From NCBI GenBank assembly GCA_949287835.1, contig CASEHV010000031.1, positions 1 through 62,091 of the forward strand: 62,091 bases of DNA, given 5' to 3'. Positions 10,180 through 19,078 of the stretch are shown in pieces. Below the pieces are notes generated by a model, which was not told where the DNA came from, did no database searches, and saw only the letters and a program-made list of their open reading frames with translations. The translations under genes were made by a program, and so were the position numbers. The DNA is from an uncultured Helicobacter sp. (lineage in GTDB: Bacteria > Campylobacterota > Campylobacteria > Campylobacterales > Helicobacteraceae). Each line of letters starts with the position of its first letter. Positions within the stretch are counted from its first letter, which is position 1.

Positions 10180-10991
10180 CTAAACTCTAAGATAATATAA
10201 ACTAACCCAGCGATGCCGACTATCATGAGAGTGTAGTCGCTAATTATTGCTAGTATATGTTTGTAACGTAGAAAAATCATTTTTTGTAAAAGTAGGCTGT
10301 AAGTGATGATGATAGAAAAATCAAGTGCTATCCACAGAATCACTAGCAGGGTAAAGCTAAGTGTTAAGGAATTGCTAATAGAGAGGAATTGTGGGAAAAA
10401 AGCTAGGAAAAATAGAATATCTTTAGGATTGGTTATAGCGATGCTAAAACCTTGTAAAAAAGCATGTTTGAGAGATAGTTGTTTGCTTTGGGTTGAATCT
10501 GTGTTGTTTTTGGAATCTTTGTTCTGTAAATTTTTGTCATTCTGAGCCTTTGGTGAAGAATCTAGATTCTGCTTAAAAGATGTTTCGCTACCGCTCAACA
10601 TGACGGTGGAGTTGTCATTAGCAAGGCTATCCGAAGAATCTTTAGAATCTAGATTCTGTTCAATATCATTATTTTTACCTAAATGCTTTAATGCCCCGCT
10701 TTTTATATTTGAGATAAATGAACTAGCACCTAGGTAAAATATAAACAAACAGCCAAATGCACTAATAATGCTAAGTAAAGATTCTGTAATGCTAAATAAT
10801 CCTAGAATGATAGCAATGCTTATAGCGATAAGAATTAGCGAGGCGGCATTTGTGCCTATGCCAGTGAAAAGGGCGTTTTTAAAACCATACAAGGAGGCAT
10901 TGCGAATGATTAGCATGATAACCGGACCTGGCGTTGCGATTAGTAAAAATACGGAGGCAATGTAGCCAAATAGCACGTCAAAAGCTATCAT
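10176..10991 (-). CDS. LysE-family exporter with a repeat-derived cytoplasmic insert
   Basis: Amino acid or metabolite exporter of the LysE/RhtB family. The N-terminal half has the family signature [14 protein letters not shown] (about 19-32), and three hydrophobic helices fill residues 1-95. The C-terminal half (from about 170, [20 protein letters not shown]) is typical. Between them, residues about 104-168 are a hydrophilic D/S/N/K-rich stretch absent from ordinary LysE proteins of about 205 residues. Much of it is encoded by the hairpin elements at 10535-10658. It would sit in the loop between helix 3 and helix 4, where an insertion may be tolerated. The transported substrate is unknown. 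Confidence 0.88.
   Translation of the reverse strand: MIAFDVLFGYIASVFLLIATPGPVIMLIIRNASLYGFKNALFTGIGTNAASLILIAISIAIILGLFSITESLLSIISAFGCLFIFYLGASSFISNIKSGALKHLGKNNDIEQNLDSKDSSDSLANDNSTVMLSGSETSFKQNLDSSPKAQNDKNLQNKDSKNNTDSTQSKQLSLKHAFLQGFSIAITNPKDILFFLAFFPQFLSISNSLTLSFTLLVILWIALDFSIIITYSLLLQKMIFLRYKHILAIISDYTLMIVGIAGLVYIILEFS
10535..10658. repeat. Hairpin-element cluster inside the LysE gene
   Basis: Read on the plus strand: a GTCATTCTGAGCC...GAAGAATC element, a GATGTTTCGCTACCGCTCAA element, and two copies of GAATCTAGATTC (10558-10569, 10645-10656). Bases 10564-10619 match the intergenic DNA at 11143-11198 at 54 of 56 positions. On the coding strand it stays open and gives V-M-L-S-G-S-E-T-S. 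Confidence 0.88.
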
Positions 10992-11142
10992 TTTTATCTC
11001 CTAATTTATTTTCAATATTTTTAGATTCTAAAATTTATTGTCATTTTAAATCTCTGTCGAAAAATCTCTTAGAATCTAAACTCAGATTGTAATTTAAATA
11101 TTCTTTACTAATGCTCAGAATGACTGAGAATCTTTAGATTTT

Positions 11143-11198
11143 AGATTCTGCTTAAAAGATGTTTCGCTACCGCTAAACATGACGGTGAAGTTGTCATT
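11143..11198. repeat. Intergenic copy of the lysE-insert repeat
   Basis: 56 bp matching 10564-10619 with two mismatches. One copy is coding and the other non-coding, about 580 bp apart. Confidence 0.88.
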
Positions 11199-11258
11199 CG
11201 CAAAGTTAGCCGAAGAAACTTTGGATTCTTCGTTGCGCTAAGAATGAAGATATAATAT

Positions 11259-11342
11259 GTCATGTTTAGTATCCTATACGTCATGCTGAGTGTCACATAT
11301 GTCATGTTTAGTAGTCCATGTGTCATGTTGAGCGGAGCGAAA
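11259..11342. repeat. Four 21-bp tandem units headed by GTCATG
   Basis: Units begin at 11259, 11280, 11301 and 11322, exactly 21 bp apart. Each starts GTCATGYTKAG and the remainder varies. The last unit runs into a complete ATGTT/AACAT hairpin. On the minus strand they would encode heptads of the type L-N-M-T-Y-x-x. Confidence 0.85.
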
Positions 11343-11373
11343 CATCTTTTGATTTTAAGATTAGAATCTAGAT

Positions 11374-11405
11374 TCCTAGATGTTTTTGCTAAAGCCTCAA
11401 CACGA
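11374..11405. repeat. Dispersed intergenic repeat, copy 2
   Basis: Second copy of the sequence at 6124-6155 (core TAGATGTTTTTGCTAAAGCC). Confidence 0.75.
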
Positions 11406-11555
11406 CAAGGCAACCCAACATGACGTAGCTATTCTCAATAACTTAGCTTTTTTAGTGATGTAATTTTTCTAAATGATATAGCTTTCTCATTCTCTAATAG
11501 CACTCCATCCATTACTGAAGGCTTACCAGAAATCCTTAGAATCATGTATTAAAAA

Positions 11556-13763
11556 CTACCCCCTAGCAATCCTCTCAATAATGGCATTAAAGTTTTTGCT
11601 AGGACGCATGATAGCCTCCGCTTTAGAATCATCAAATTTATAATATCCCCCCACATCTACTTTGTTTCCTTGAGTATCATTAAACTCCGCGCGTATGGAA
11701 TCTTGTTTAGATTCTAGCTCCTCTGCCACTGGCTTAAAGAAAGTCTGCATAGCAGAATCTGCACTCTGATTTGCTAGTGCTTTTGCAAAATACAATGCTA
11801 GGTAAAAATGACTTGTCCTATTATCATCTTCTTTTACCTTGCGAGATGGTGCTTTATTATTATTTAGCCACTCGCCTATAGCACTATCTAGGGCATCTGC
11901 TAGGACTTTTGCCTTTTTGTTGCTATTTTTTTGTGCGAAAAACTCAAGGCTTGCTTGAAGTGCCAAAAACTCGCCAAGACTATCCCATCGCAGATGATTT
12001 TCCTCTAATAGCTGCTCTACCTGCTTAGGCGCCGAGCCGCCTGCTCCTGTCTCAAACATTGCGCCACCATTTAGCATAGGCACGACAGATAGCATTTTCG
12101 CACTTGTACCAAGCTCTAAAATCGGGAATAAATCGGTAAGATAATCACGCAATACATTGCCTGTGATAGAAATCGCATTTTTCCCCGCACGAATGAGTTT
12201 TAAGGATTCCAAACATGCCTCTTTTGGCGCTAAAATCTCTATATTTTTCCCTTTTTCTTGCAATCTTTGCTTGACTATATCTATCATGATAGCATTACTT
12301 GCCCTTTTGGAATCTAGCCAAAAAATTGCCTTATCCCCCGTGATGTCTGCTCTCTCTATGCCTAAGTCAATCCAATTAATAATGGCGTCATATTTTGCCT
12401 GATTTGCCCTATAAATATCGTTTTTTCTAACTTTATGCTCTAAAAGTATGTTGTTATTGGAATCTAGGATTCTAAACACTCCATCATCTTGTGCCACAAA
12501 GGTCTTGTCATGAGAGCCGTATTCCTGTGCCTTTTTTGCCATTAGCCCCACATTTGCTACGCTACCTAGTGTGCTAGGATTTAGCGTCCCATTTGCCCTT
12601 AAATCCTCTATGACCGCCTGATATGTGGTAGCATAAGTCTTATCTGGAATCACCGCATTTGTGTCGCATTCCCCTCCATCTTTATCCCATAGTTTTGCAC
12701 CATTTTTTAGCATGGCAGGCATGGAGGCATCGACTATTACATCGCTTGGGACATGCAGATTTGTGATTCCTTTATCGGAATTTACCATAGAGATTTTTGC
12801 ATTTTTGCTAAGAATCTCATTGTATTTTGCAAGGATTGCCTCTTTCTTTGGGGAAGTCTCAATCTTGCTTAAAAGCTCTGAGATTCCATTATTTGCATTT
12901 ACGCCAAGCCTTTCTAATTCATCTTTAAACTCAGTAAAAAGCTCTTTGAAATATGCCTTTACCGCATAGCCAAAAAGTATAGGGTCGCTTACCTTCATCA
13001 TTGTAGCCTTAAGGTGAAGTGAGAATAAAATGCCCTCTTTTTTGCAAAACTCGATTTGCTCATCATAGAATCTAGCAAGTTTTTCACAATCCATAAAGGT
13101 AGCGTCTAAAATCTCATTTGCCTCTAGCTTTAGCCCATCTTTTAGCACAGCAATATTCCCTTTAGAATCTACAAACTCTATCCTTGCATTTGTGGCAGTT
13201 TTTATGAGAACTGCCTTTTCATTATCAAAGAAATCGCCATCTTTCATGTGAGACACGCAGGTTTTAGAATCCTTGCTAAAAGGCACGACTTTATAGGGAT
13301 TTTTCTTTGCATATTCTTTTACAGCCTTTGTGGAGCGTCTATCTGAGTTACCTTGACGAAGCACGGGATTTACCGCACTACCTAGCACTTTTTGGTATTT
13401 TTCTTTGATTGCCTTCTCTTTATCATCTTTTGGCTCATCGGGGAAATTAGGGACATTATAGCCTTTTGCTTGTAACTCTTTTATGGTTGCTTTTAGCTGG
13501 GGGATTGATGCGGAAATATTTGGCGTTTTTATGAGATTTGCATCTGCTTTTTTGACTAACTCGCCTAATGCCTCAAGGGAATCTGGGACTCTCTGATTAC
13601 TTGCTAACTCATCGCTAAATTGTGCCAACACCCTAGCAGATAGGGAAATATCGGAAGTCTCTACCTCTATATTTGCATGATTGCAAAATGCCTTTGCAAT
13701 AGGCAGAAAAGAGTATGTCGCTAGAGCTGGAGACTCATCTGTAAGTGTATATGTGATTTTCAT
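11556..13763 (-). CDS. icd: Isocitrate dehydrogenase, monomeric NADP type
   Basis: Oxidative decarboxylation of isocitrate to 2-oxoglutarate in the TCA cycle, the NADPH-forming step. The 735-residue length and motifs such as LRQGNSDRRS (about 131-140), VSHMKDGDFF, NSDKGITNLHVPSDVIVDA and ETGAGGSAPKQVEQ are those of the monomeric enzyme class found in Campylobacter, Azotobacter and Corynebacterium. It is not the roughly 420-residue dimeric type of H. pylori. I start at the ATG at 13763, which has AAAGGA upstream; an upstream ATG at 13793 adds ten residues and lacks support. Confidence 0.95.
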   Translation of the reverse strand: MKITYTLTDESPALATYSFLPIAKAFCNHANIEVETSDISLSARVLAQFSDELASNQRVPDSLEALGELVKKADANLIKTPNISASIPQLKATIKELQAKGYNVPNFPDEPKDDKEKAIKEKYQKVLGSAVNPVLRQGNSDRRSTKAVKEYAKKNPYKVVPFSKDSKTCVSHMKDGDFFDNEKAVLIKTATNARIEFVDSKGNIAVLKDGLKLEANEILDATFMDCEKLARFYDEQIEFCKKEGILFSLHLKATMMKVSDPILFGYAVKAYFKELFTEFKDELERLGVNANNGISELLSKIETSPKKEAILAKYNEILSKNAKISMVNSDKGITNLHVPSDVIVDASMPAMLKNGAKLWDKDGGECDTNAVIPDKTYATTYQAVIEDLRANGTLNPSTLGSVANVGLMAKKAQEYGSHDKTFVAQDDGVFRILDSNNNILLEHKVRKNDIYRANQAKYDAIINWIDLGIERADITGDKAIFWLDSKRASNAIMIDIVKQRLQEKGKNIEILAPKEACLESLKLIRAGKNAISITGNVLRDYLTDLFPILELGTSAKMLSVVPMLNGGAMFETGAGGSAPKQVEQLLEENHLRWDSLGEFLALQASLEFFAQKNSNKKAKVLADALDSAIGEWLNNNKAPSRKVKEDDNRTSHFYLALYFAKALANQSADSAMQTFFKPVAEELESKQDSIRAEFNDTQGNKVDVGGYYKFDDSKAEAIMRPSKNFNAIIERIARG

Positions 13764-13842
13764 GTGGAATCCTTTTGCATTTGATATTGTCATTATAGCT
13801 AAATAAATGTATGCGATTTTTGGATTTTTATATTTTTGGGGT

Positions 13843-13848
13843 TATAAT
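13843..13848 (+). promoter_or_regulatory. -10 box for the DEAD-box helicase gene
   Basis: TATAAT 35 bp before the ATG at 13884, preceded by T-rich DNA. The spacing fits a short 5' UTR. Confidence 0.5.
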
Positions 13849-13883
13849 ACAAGATTTATTTTACCTATGTTTAAGGTTATTTT

Positions 13884-15488
13884 ATGATACAACATTCTAA
13901 AAAACAAAAAGATTCTTCGCATTTATCTCAGAATGACAGAATACAATCTAAGCATGATGGAACGTCTGGCAAACCGAATGAGTTTGAGTCATCTTTGTGG
14001 AATCCAATAAGTCAAGATTCCAATATACCATCTTTCCAAGATTTAGGATTAAATAGCAAGGTTTTAAGGGGTGTTAAAGACGCTGGATTTAGCACACCAT
14101 CGCCTATTCAGGAAAGTGCAATCCCTCCTATTCTGCAAAGACGCGATGTCATAGCTCAGGCACAAACAGGCACAGGAAAGACCGCCGCCTTTGCCCTGCC
14201 TATACTAAACTGCTTAAAAAATGATGGTAGCATAGAGGCACTAATCGTAACTCCAACGCGTGAGCTTGCTATGCAGATAAGCGATGAGATATTCAAGCTA
14301 GGCAAGTATCTGCGAGTGCGAACAGTATGCGTCTATGGAGGGCAGAGTATCAAGAAGCAAATAGAGCTAATCGATAGGAAACCGCAGGTTATGATAGCCA
14401 CGCCGGGCAGATTGCTAGACCACTTGAAAAATGAGAGATTGCTAAATTTCTCTCCTAGCGTAGTCGTGTTAGATGAGAGTGATGAGATGCTTGATATGGG
14501 ATTTATCGATGACATTGAGGAGATTTTTCAATACATTCCAAACAACGCCCAAACGCTACTTTTCTCTGCCACGATGCCACCTAGAATCAAGGAGTTAGCA
14601 GATAAGATTCTCTACAATCCCGCTTATGTAAAGATTACGCCAAAGAATGTAACTAATACGGATATTTCGCAACGATACTATATCATACATGAGAATGAAC
14701 GCTCAGATGCTATCGTGCGTCTTATCGATACAGAATCCCCTAGCAAAAGCATTATTTTCACCCGAACAAAGCGGGAGGCAGATGAGCTAAATGAGTTTTT
14801 GGTAAAAAAGGGCTATAAAAGCATTGCCCTGCATGGTGATATGGACCAAAGGGCTAGGCGAGAATCTATGAAGATTTTTAAGGATAAAAAGGCAGATATT
14901 CTAGTCGCCACAGATGTCGCTGCAAGGGGGCTTGACATTGATGACATTAGCCATGTCTTTAACTATCATCTACCGCTAAATATCGAGGCTTATGTGCATC
15001 GCATAGGCAGGACGGGTAGGGCGGGGCGAAAGGGCGTTGCCATTACCCTTGCTACGCCGCTGGAGTATAAGGATTTAAGAAAGATTCAAGATGAGACAAA
15101 GGCTAGGTTGGAGCTATATGAGATTCCAAGTTTTAGCAATGATGAGACGTTAAGAAATATTTTTAGTGCAGAGGTCTCTGATGATGCGATTAATCTCTAT
15201 GAGTATGTGAAAGATAGGGTGGATTCTGCACAGCTTATTTTGCGACTTTTAAGTCTGCATTTACGAAACAATGTCCGCATAGGGCTTAGTAAGGAGGAGG
15301 TGGAAAATGTAGAGTTAAATCAAGATTTGGAATCTACAAGTAAAACTTCAAAAATAGATAAGGAAAAGACAAGAAAGGTAAGGGCAAAAAAGGGGGATGG
15401 TAATAAAAAACAACATGGCAAAAAGAAAAATGCAAGGGAGAGAGAGATGATGCAGAAAATGCAGAATCAAAGCAAGTATTACAGATAA
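13884..15488 (+). CDS. DEAD-box RNA helicase (RhlE/RhpA-like)
   Basis: ATP-dependent RNA helicase of 534 residues, probably acting in RNA decay or ribosome assembly; the single DEAD-box protein of H. pylori partners RNase J. It has Q-motif FSTPSPIQ, motif I AQTGTGKT, Ia PTRELAMQ, Ib ATPGRLLDHL, motif II DESD (197-200, Ser for Ala), III SATMPP, then in RecA domain 2 IIFTRTKREAD, ATDVAARGLDID and HRIGRTGRAG. The C-terminal tail of about 60 residues is Lys/Arg-rich, as in RNA-binding extensions. Residues about 8-18 (KDSSHLSQND) are encoded by a hairpin-family element, so this N-terminal extension looks acquired. Stop abuts that of convergent pstA. Confidence 0.92.
   Translation: MIQHSKKQKDSSHLSQNDRIQSKHDGTSGKPNEFESSLWNPISQDSNIPSFQDLGLNSKVLRGVKDAGFSTPSPIQESAIPPILQRRDVIAQAQTGTGKTAAFALPILNCLKNDGSIEALIVTPTRELAMQISDEIFKLGKYLRVRTVCVYGGQSIKKQIELIDRKPQVMIATPGRLLDHLKNERLLNFSPSVVVLDESDEMLDMGFIDDIEEIFQYIPNNAQTLLFSATMPPRIKELADKILYNPAYVKITPKNVTNTDISQRYYIIHENERSDAIVRLIDTESPSKSIIFTRTKREADELNEFLVKKGYKSIALHGDMDQRARRESMKIFKDKKADILVATDVAARGLDIDDISHVFNYHLPLNIEAYVHRIGRTGRAGRKGVAITLATPLEYKDLRKIQDETKARLELYEIPSFSNDETLRNIFSAEVSDDAINLYEYVKDRVDSAQLILRLLSLHLRNNVRIGLSKEEVENVELNQDLESTSKTSKIDKEKTRKVRAKKGDGNKKQHGKKKNAREREMMQKMQNQSKYYR
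13911..13937 (+). repeat. Hairpin element at the 5' end of the helicase gene
   Basis: GATTCTTCGC followed by a loop and TCAGAATGAC. This is the ATTCT/AGAAT subfamily, in the same frame (D-S-S-x-L-x-Q-N-D) as in recG and the phosphomannomutase. Confidence 0.75.
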
Positions 15489-16322
15489 TTATTTCATTCC
15501 AAGTTTTTTAACTATGAAGTTCGCACCTATATTAATGCCTAAGACTAGAATGATTAATATAAAAGCTGTGCTGTAAGCCTCATTTATATGCAATCCCTCG
15601 CTAGATATGATATACATGTGGACACTCAATGTTCTAGCAGAATCAAATAATCCAGCAATTTGTGCCGCTGTGCCTGAGGTGTAGATTAAAGCTGCACTCT
15701 CGCCTACGATTTTCCCAATGCTAAGAATAATGCCGGCTAATATTCCCGGCAGTGCAATGGGTAATACAATCCAAAAAATCGTTTTTAGCTTAGTAGCGCC
15801 AAGTGCAAAACTAGCCTCTCTAATATTATCTGGAACATTTTTTAATGCTTCCTGAGAGCTTCTTAAGATAAGTGGTAAAATCATGATAGAAAGCGTTAAA
15901 CTTCCAGCAAGAAAGCTATTTTTGAATCCAAAATAATTTACAAAAATCAAATATCCAAACATTCCATAAACAATGGATGGAATCCCCACTAATGTCTCTG
16001 TCGCTATGCTAATGGAGGATATGATTTTACTATGTCCCCTTGCGTATTCATTTAGAAATATCGCACCAAAGATTCCCACAGGTAATACTATTAGCAAGGA
16101 TAGCAGAATCATATTTATGGTATTAATGATAGCGGGAGTCATTGAGATGTTCTCAGAGTTATACTCTAGGGCAAATAGCTTTAAGTCTAAATGTGAGATT
16201 CCTTTTATCACGATAAAGCCCATGATGATAGCAAATGTAGCAATAGTAATAAATATCGATATTTTTAGACCTAGCGATATGATGATAGATAATATATCTT
16301 TTTTCATTTTAAAGGTGGGCAT
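15489..16322 (-). CDS. pstA: Phosphate ABC transporter permease PstA
   Basis: Membrane subunit of the PstSCAB high-affinity phosphate importer. About six hydrophobic helices are visible. The permease EAA-loop region ALKNVPDNIREASFALGATKLKTI (about 160-185) is characteristic, as is VGIPSIVYGMFGYLIF. I prefer the ATG at 16322, preceded by GGAGAATC, to the one at 16346, which has no ribosome site. Odd point: pstS, pstC and pstB are absent on both sides. The upstream neighbour is an alcohol dehydrogenase and the downstream one a convergent helicase. Confidence 0.9.
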   Translation of the reverse strand: MPTFKMKKDILSIIISLGLKISIFITIATFAIIMGFIVIKGISHLDLKLFALEYNSENISMTPAIINTINMILLSLLIVLPVGIFGAIFLNEYARGHSKIISSISIATETLVGIPSIVYGMFGYLIFVNYFGFKNSFLAGSLTLSIMILPLILRSSQEALKNVPDNIREASFALGATKLKTIFWIVLPIALPGILAGIILSIGKIVGESAALIYTSGTAAQIAGLFDSARTLSVHMYIISSEGLHINEAYSTAFILIILVLGINIGANFIVKKLGMK

Positions 16323-16395
16323 GATTCTCCATTTGTATTTTTTCATTAGTGTAGAGAGGAAAAGTAAAATGTATGTAAAATTTTTGCAAAGATTA

Positions 16396-16419
16396 AGGCT
16401 ACTCTCTTAAGAGTAGCCT
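16396..16419 (-). terminator. Hairpin terminator after the alcohol dehydrogenase gene
   Basis: Perfect 10-bp stem AGGCTACTCT / AGAGTAGCCT with a 4-nt loop, 38 bp past the stop of the minus-strand dehydrogenase. On the minus strand it is followed by a T-rich stretch. It separates this gene from pstA. Confidence 0.65.
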
Positions 16420-16457
16420 AATTTAAGTAGCATGTATGTTTTATAAAATTTATAAAA

Positions 16458-17528
16458 CTACCAAGTGATATTTACCGCTGGTTTTATTAGATTTTTTGGC
16501 TTATCTTTCATCATAGCCAGTGCGTCCCCGATTTTGTCAAATCCCTCTAGTCTGTGAGTGATGATAGGATTCACATCTAGCTTTTTGGTTTGTAGTAGTC
16601 TTGCAAGTTTTTCCATGCGATAGCGACCGCCAGGAGTTAGACCACCTTTAATTGTCTTATGTCCCATACCTACATTCCATGCCACTCTTGGAATCGTAAT
16701 ATTCTCTCCTGAGCCTAGATAATTTACGTTAGAGACAATGCCACCATTGACTACGCACTCACATGCCTCGCCTATTGTGGTTAATCCGCCGCCTGCTATT
16801 AGCACCTTATCTACACCTCTACCTTTTGTTAGCTCCATGATTTGCTCTTGGAATGGTGCTTTTGTGAAATTGACATAGTGAGTTGCACCGTAATGTTTAT
16901 TTGCAACCTCATATCTAAAATCTACGCAATCTACCGCATAAATCTCACTAGCGCCCATAGTATTTGCCCCAGCACATGTCATAAGCCCAACAGGTCCTAG
17001 CCCTATAACTGCCACTGTATCTCCTGGCTTAATCTCTGCATTCTCAGCGCAGTGAAAACCTGTGGTAACCATATCGCATAGCATAACAGCCTCCACAGGC
17101 GTAACGCCCTCTGGCAGGTGTGCTAGATTCCCATCTGCGTCATTTACATGGAATCTTTCTGCAAAAACGCCATCTTTGAAGTTAGAGAATTTCCACCCAG
17201 ATAATGCACCATTGCTGTGCATAGCATAGCCCCTTTGAGATTCTAGTGCATTCCAATCAGGTGTAATAGCAGGGGAGATAACTTTATCACCAACCTTAAA
17301 ATCTTTTACCAACGCACCTACTTCTATAATCTCTCCTACTGCCTCATGCCCTAAGAACATATTATATCTCTCGCCGATTCCACCCTCATAGCATGTATGT
17401 AAATCCGATGTGCAAGGTGCAACTGCCAATGGTCGCACAATGGCATCTAGGGGACCGCATGGTGTTATAGATTCTTTTTCTATCCAGCCCACAGACCCAA
17501 TTTTTAACATAGCAAAACCCTTAATCAT
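16458..17528 (-). CDS. Zinc-dependent secondary alcohol dehydrogenase
   Basis: Medium-chain dehydrogenase of 356 residues resembling the tetrameric secondary alcohol dehydrogenases of Clostridium beijerinckii and Thermoanaerobacter. It shares MKGFAML-like N-terminus, VRPLAVAPCTSDLHT, LGHEAVGEIIEVG, ALSGWKFSNFKDG and HKTIKGGLTPGGR. Catalytic zinc ligands are Cys39, His61 and Asp152; the four-Cys structural zinc lobe is absent, as in those relatives. The NAD(P) fold is VIGLGPVGL. At the end of the second beta strand it reads YAVD rather than the G-S-R of the NADP-specific enzymes, so NAD is the likelier cofactor. AAAGGA precedes the ATG. It should interconvert small secondary alcohols and ketones; the true substrate is unknown. 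Confidence 0.9.
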   Translation of the reverse strand: MIKGFAMLKIGSVGWIEKESITPCGPLDAIVRPLAVAPCTSDLHTCYEGGIGERYNMFLGHEAVGEIIEVGALVKDFKVGDKVISPAITPDWNALESQRGYAMHSNGALSGWKFSNFKDGVFAERFHVNDADGNLAHLPEGVTPVEAVMLCDMVTTGFHCAENAEIKPGDTVAVIGLGPVGLMTCAGANTMGASEIYAVDCVDFRYEVANKHYGATHYVNFTKAPFQEQIMELTKGRGVDKVLIAGGGLTTIGEACECVVNGGIVSNVNYLGSGENITIPRVAWNVGMGHKTIKGGLTPGGRYRMEKLARLLQTKKLDVNPIITHRLEGFDKIGDALAMMKDKPKNLIKPAVNITW

Positions 17529-17715
17529 CGTAAATCCTTTATGAAAAATATGGCGTTATAACCAAACAACTAGGCTATCTACACCTGCAATATTATATGC
17601 TTACTTTGAGTTGGTAATGGATTTTTCTTATATTTTTTCACACTTTTTTTAGCTTTGTGTAATTATTATACACATTATCATTTATGGAATCTTTATGGGA
17701 ATTATTGTAACGTTT

Positions 17716-19011
17716 TTAAATTATTGTAATTTTTAGTTTCTTAATCCTTGTCTCCTCTATGTCTAGCACCTCATATTGACACATAGAATCACTAATAATA
17801 TCGCCAATGCTTGGCAAATCGCCAAATAGATTCAGAACATATCCGCCGATAGTTACCTGCATAAATTCATCTTCATACTCGAAATTTAATGTGTTTTCCA
17901 CTCTCTCTAATTCTGTTTTTCCATCTACCTCGTATATTTTGTCTGATATTTTCTTTATGCTTTGATTTTGATTTGTATCTGTTAGTATGTTCCCTATAAT
18001 TTCATTCATAATATCATGCTCTGTTATCATTCCGGCCGTCCCCCCATACTCATCAATGACTAATGCGGTATCGACTTTCTTTTTATTCATCTTTAATAGA
18101 ATCTGTGATACGGAGGCATTCTCTGGAACGATTAGCATACTTTTAGCATAATTTTCAAAGTTTATTTCTTTATTGTTTGCAATATTTGCCGCCATAATGT
18201 CGCGTATATGCACGATTCCAAGTATCTTGTCTTTACTCCCATCGCAGTATGGATAACGCGTATGATTCTTATCTTTTAGCATGATTTCTATATTTTTTTC
18301 ATATTCTAGTTGCTTATCTAGGCATATCATATCCTTTCTTGGTGTCATAACTTCACGTGCTAATGTATCTGAGAAATCAACAGCATTTTTAATAATTTCG
18401 CCCTCTATGGAATCAAGTATCCCATCCCTTAGACTTTCACCTACAATGATTTTTAGCTCCTCATCGCTGTGGGCTTGATTATGTGCCTCTACTTTTAGCA
18501 ACTTTAAAAAGCTAGAAGATGCAAAGTCAAAAAACTTAATAATAGGGAAAAATACTAGCCAAAAGATATAAAGTGGTCTTGCTATCGCTAGAAAAGCAGT
18601 CTCACTTTTTGCAATGGCTATGGATTTTGGCACGATTTCCCCTAGTATTACATGCAGAAGTGTTACTAGGCTAAATGCAATTAATAGGCTTAATGTATTT
18701 ATAAAAGAAGTATTCATAAATATAATATTCATACCCTTTAGTATAAGTGCGGTTATATGATTGCCAACCCAGCCTAGTGCGAGGGAGCTAAGTGTGATTC
18801 CTAATTGAGTAGCAGAGAGATAGCTATCTAGTGAATTTGACATTTTTAAAGCCAATTTAGCCTTTGGGTCATTTTGTTTTACAAGCTCCTCTAATCTTGA
18901 GCGCCTTACCTTTACCATTGCAAATTCTGACAATACAAAAAAAGCATTTAGTAAAATCAATATGAAAGCAAGAATTATCATTCCCACCGAGTGATAACTG
19001 TCCGTATCCAA
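17716..19011 (-). CDS. CNNM/CBS-domain membrane protein (CorC/HlyC family)
   Basis: Often annotated hemolysin. Homologues are membrane proteins linked to Mg/Co efflux. The CNNM transmembrane domain (about 10-190) has LNAFFVLSEFAMVKVRRSRLEEL and LSLLIAFSLVTLLHVILGEIVPKS. It is followed by two CBS domains (about 200-335, with REVMTPRKDMICLD, RYPYCDGSKDKILGIVHIRD and VDTALVIDEYGGTAGMITEHD) and a CorC_HlyC domain (about 350-431). AAAGGAG sits 7 bp before a TTG at 19011, which I take as the start; an ATG nine codons upstream lacks a ribosome site. Confidence 0.88.
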   Translation of the reverse strand: MDTDSYHSVGMIILAFILILLNAFFVLSEFAMVKVRRSRLEELVKQNDPKAKLALKMSNSLDSYLSATQLGITLSSLALGWVGNHITALILKGMNIIFMNTSFINTLSLLIAFSLVTLLHVILGEIVPKSIAIAKSETAFLAIARPLYIFWLVFFPIIKFFDFASSSFLKLLKVEAHNQAHSDEELKIIVGESLRDGILDSIEGEIIKNAVDFSDTLAREVMTPRKDMICLDKQLEYEKNIEIMLKDKNHTRYPYCDGSKDKILGIVHIRDIMAANIANNKEINFENYAKSMLIVPENASVSQILLKMNKKKVDTALVIDEYGGTAGMITEHDIMNEIIGNILTDTNQNQSIKKISDKIYEVDGKTELERVENTLNFEYEDEFMQVTIGGYVLNLFGDLPSIGDIISDSMCQYEVLDIEETRIKKLKITII

Positions 19012-19078
19012 TACCTTTCTCCTTTGAAAACAGAACAAAATCTTATTCTAGCATGTTAAGCTTAAAATGCGATAAAAA

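Larger units (their letters stand above)
10992..11555. other. 564-bp intergenic region rich in hairpin elements
   Basis: Gap between the minus-strand lysE-like gene and the end of icd. It contains a near-duplicate of the lysE insert (11143-11198), four 21-bp tandem units (11259-11342), a full ATGTT-type hairpin (11322-11348), a GAATCTAGATTC palindrome (11364-11375) and the second copy of the 6124 repeat (11374-11405). A 90-codon minus-strand reading frame crosses this block, but it is made of repeats and I do not regard it as a gene. Confidence 0.7.

Noticed and set aside
11141-11413. 90-codon minus-strand frame with heptads L-N-M-T-Y
   Set aside because: It is made entirely of the repeat array and hairpin elements, lacks a ribosome site, and has no coding features beyond the repeats.
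13884-13960. Possible spurious N-terminus of the DEAD-box helicase
   Set aside because: No in-frame ATG with a ribosome site lies closer to the Q-motif, and a -10 box is correctly placed for this start. Kept, but the first 40 residues are uncertain.
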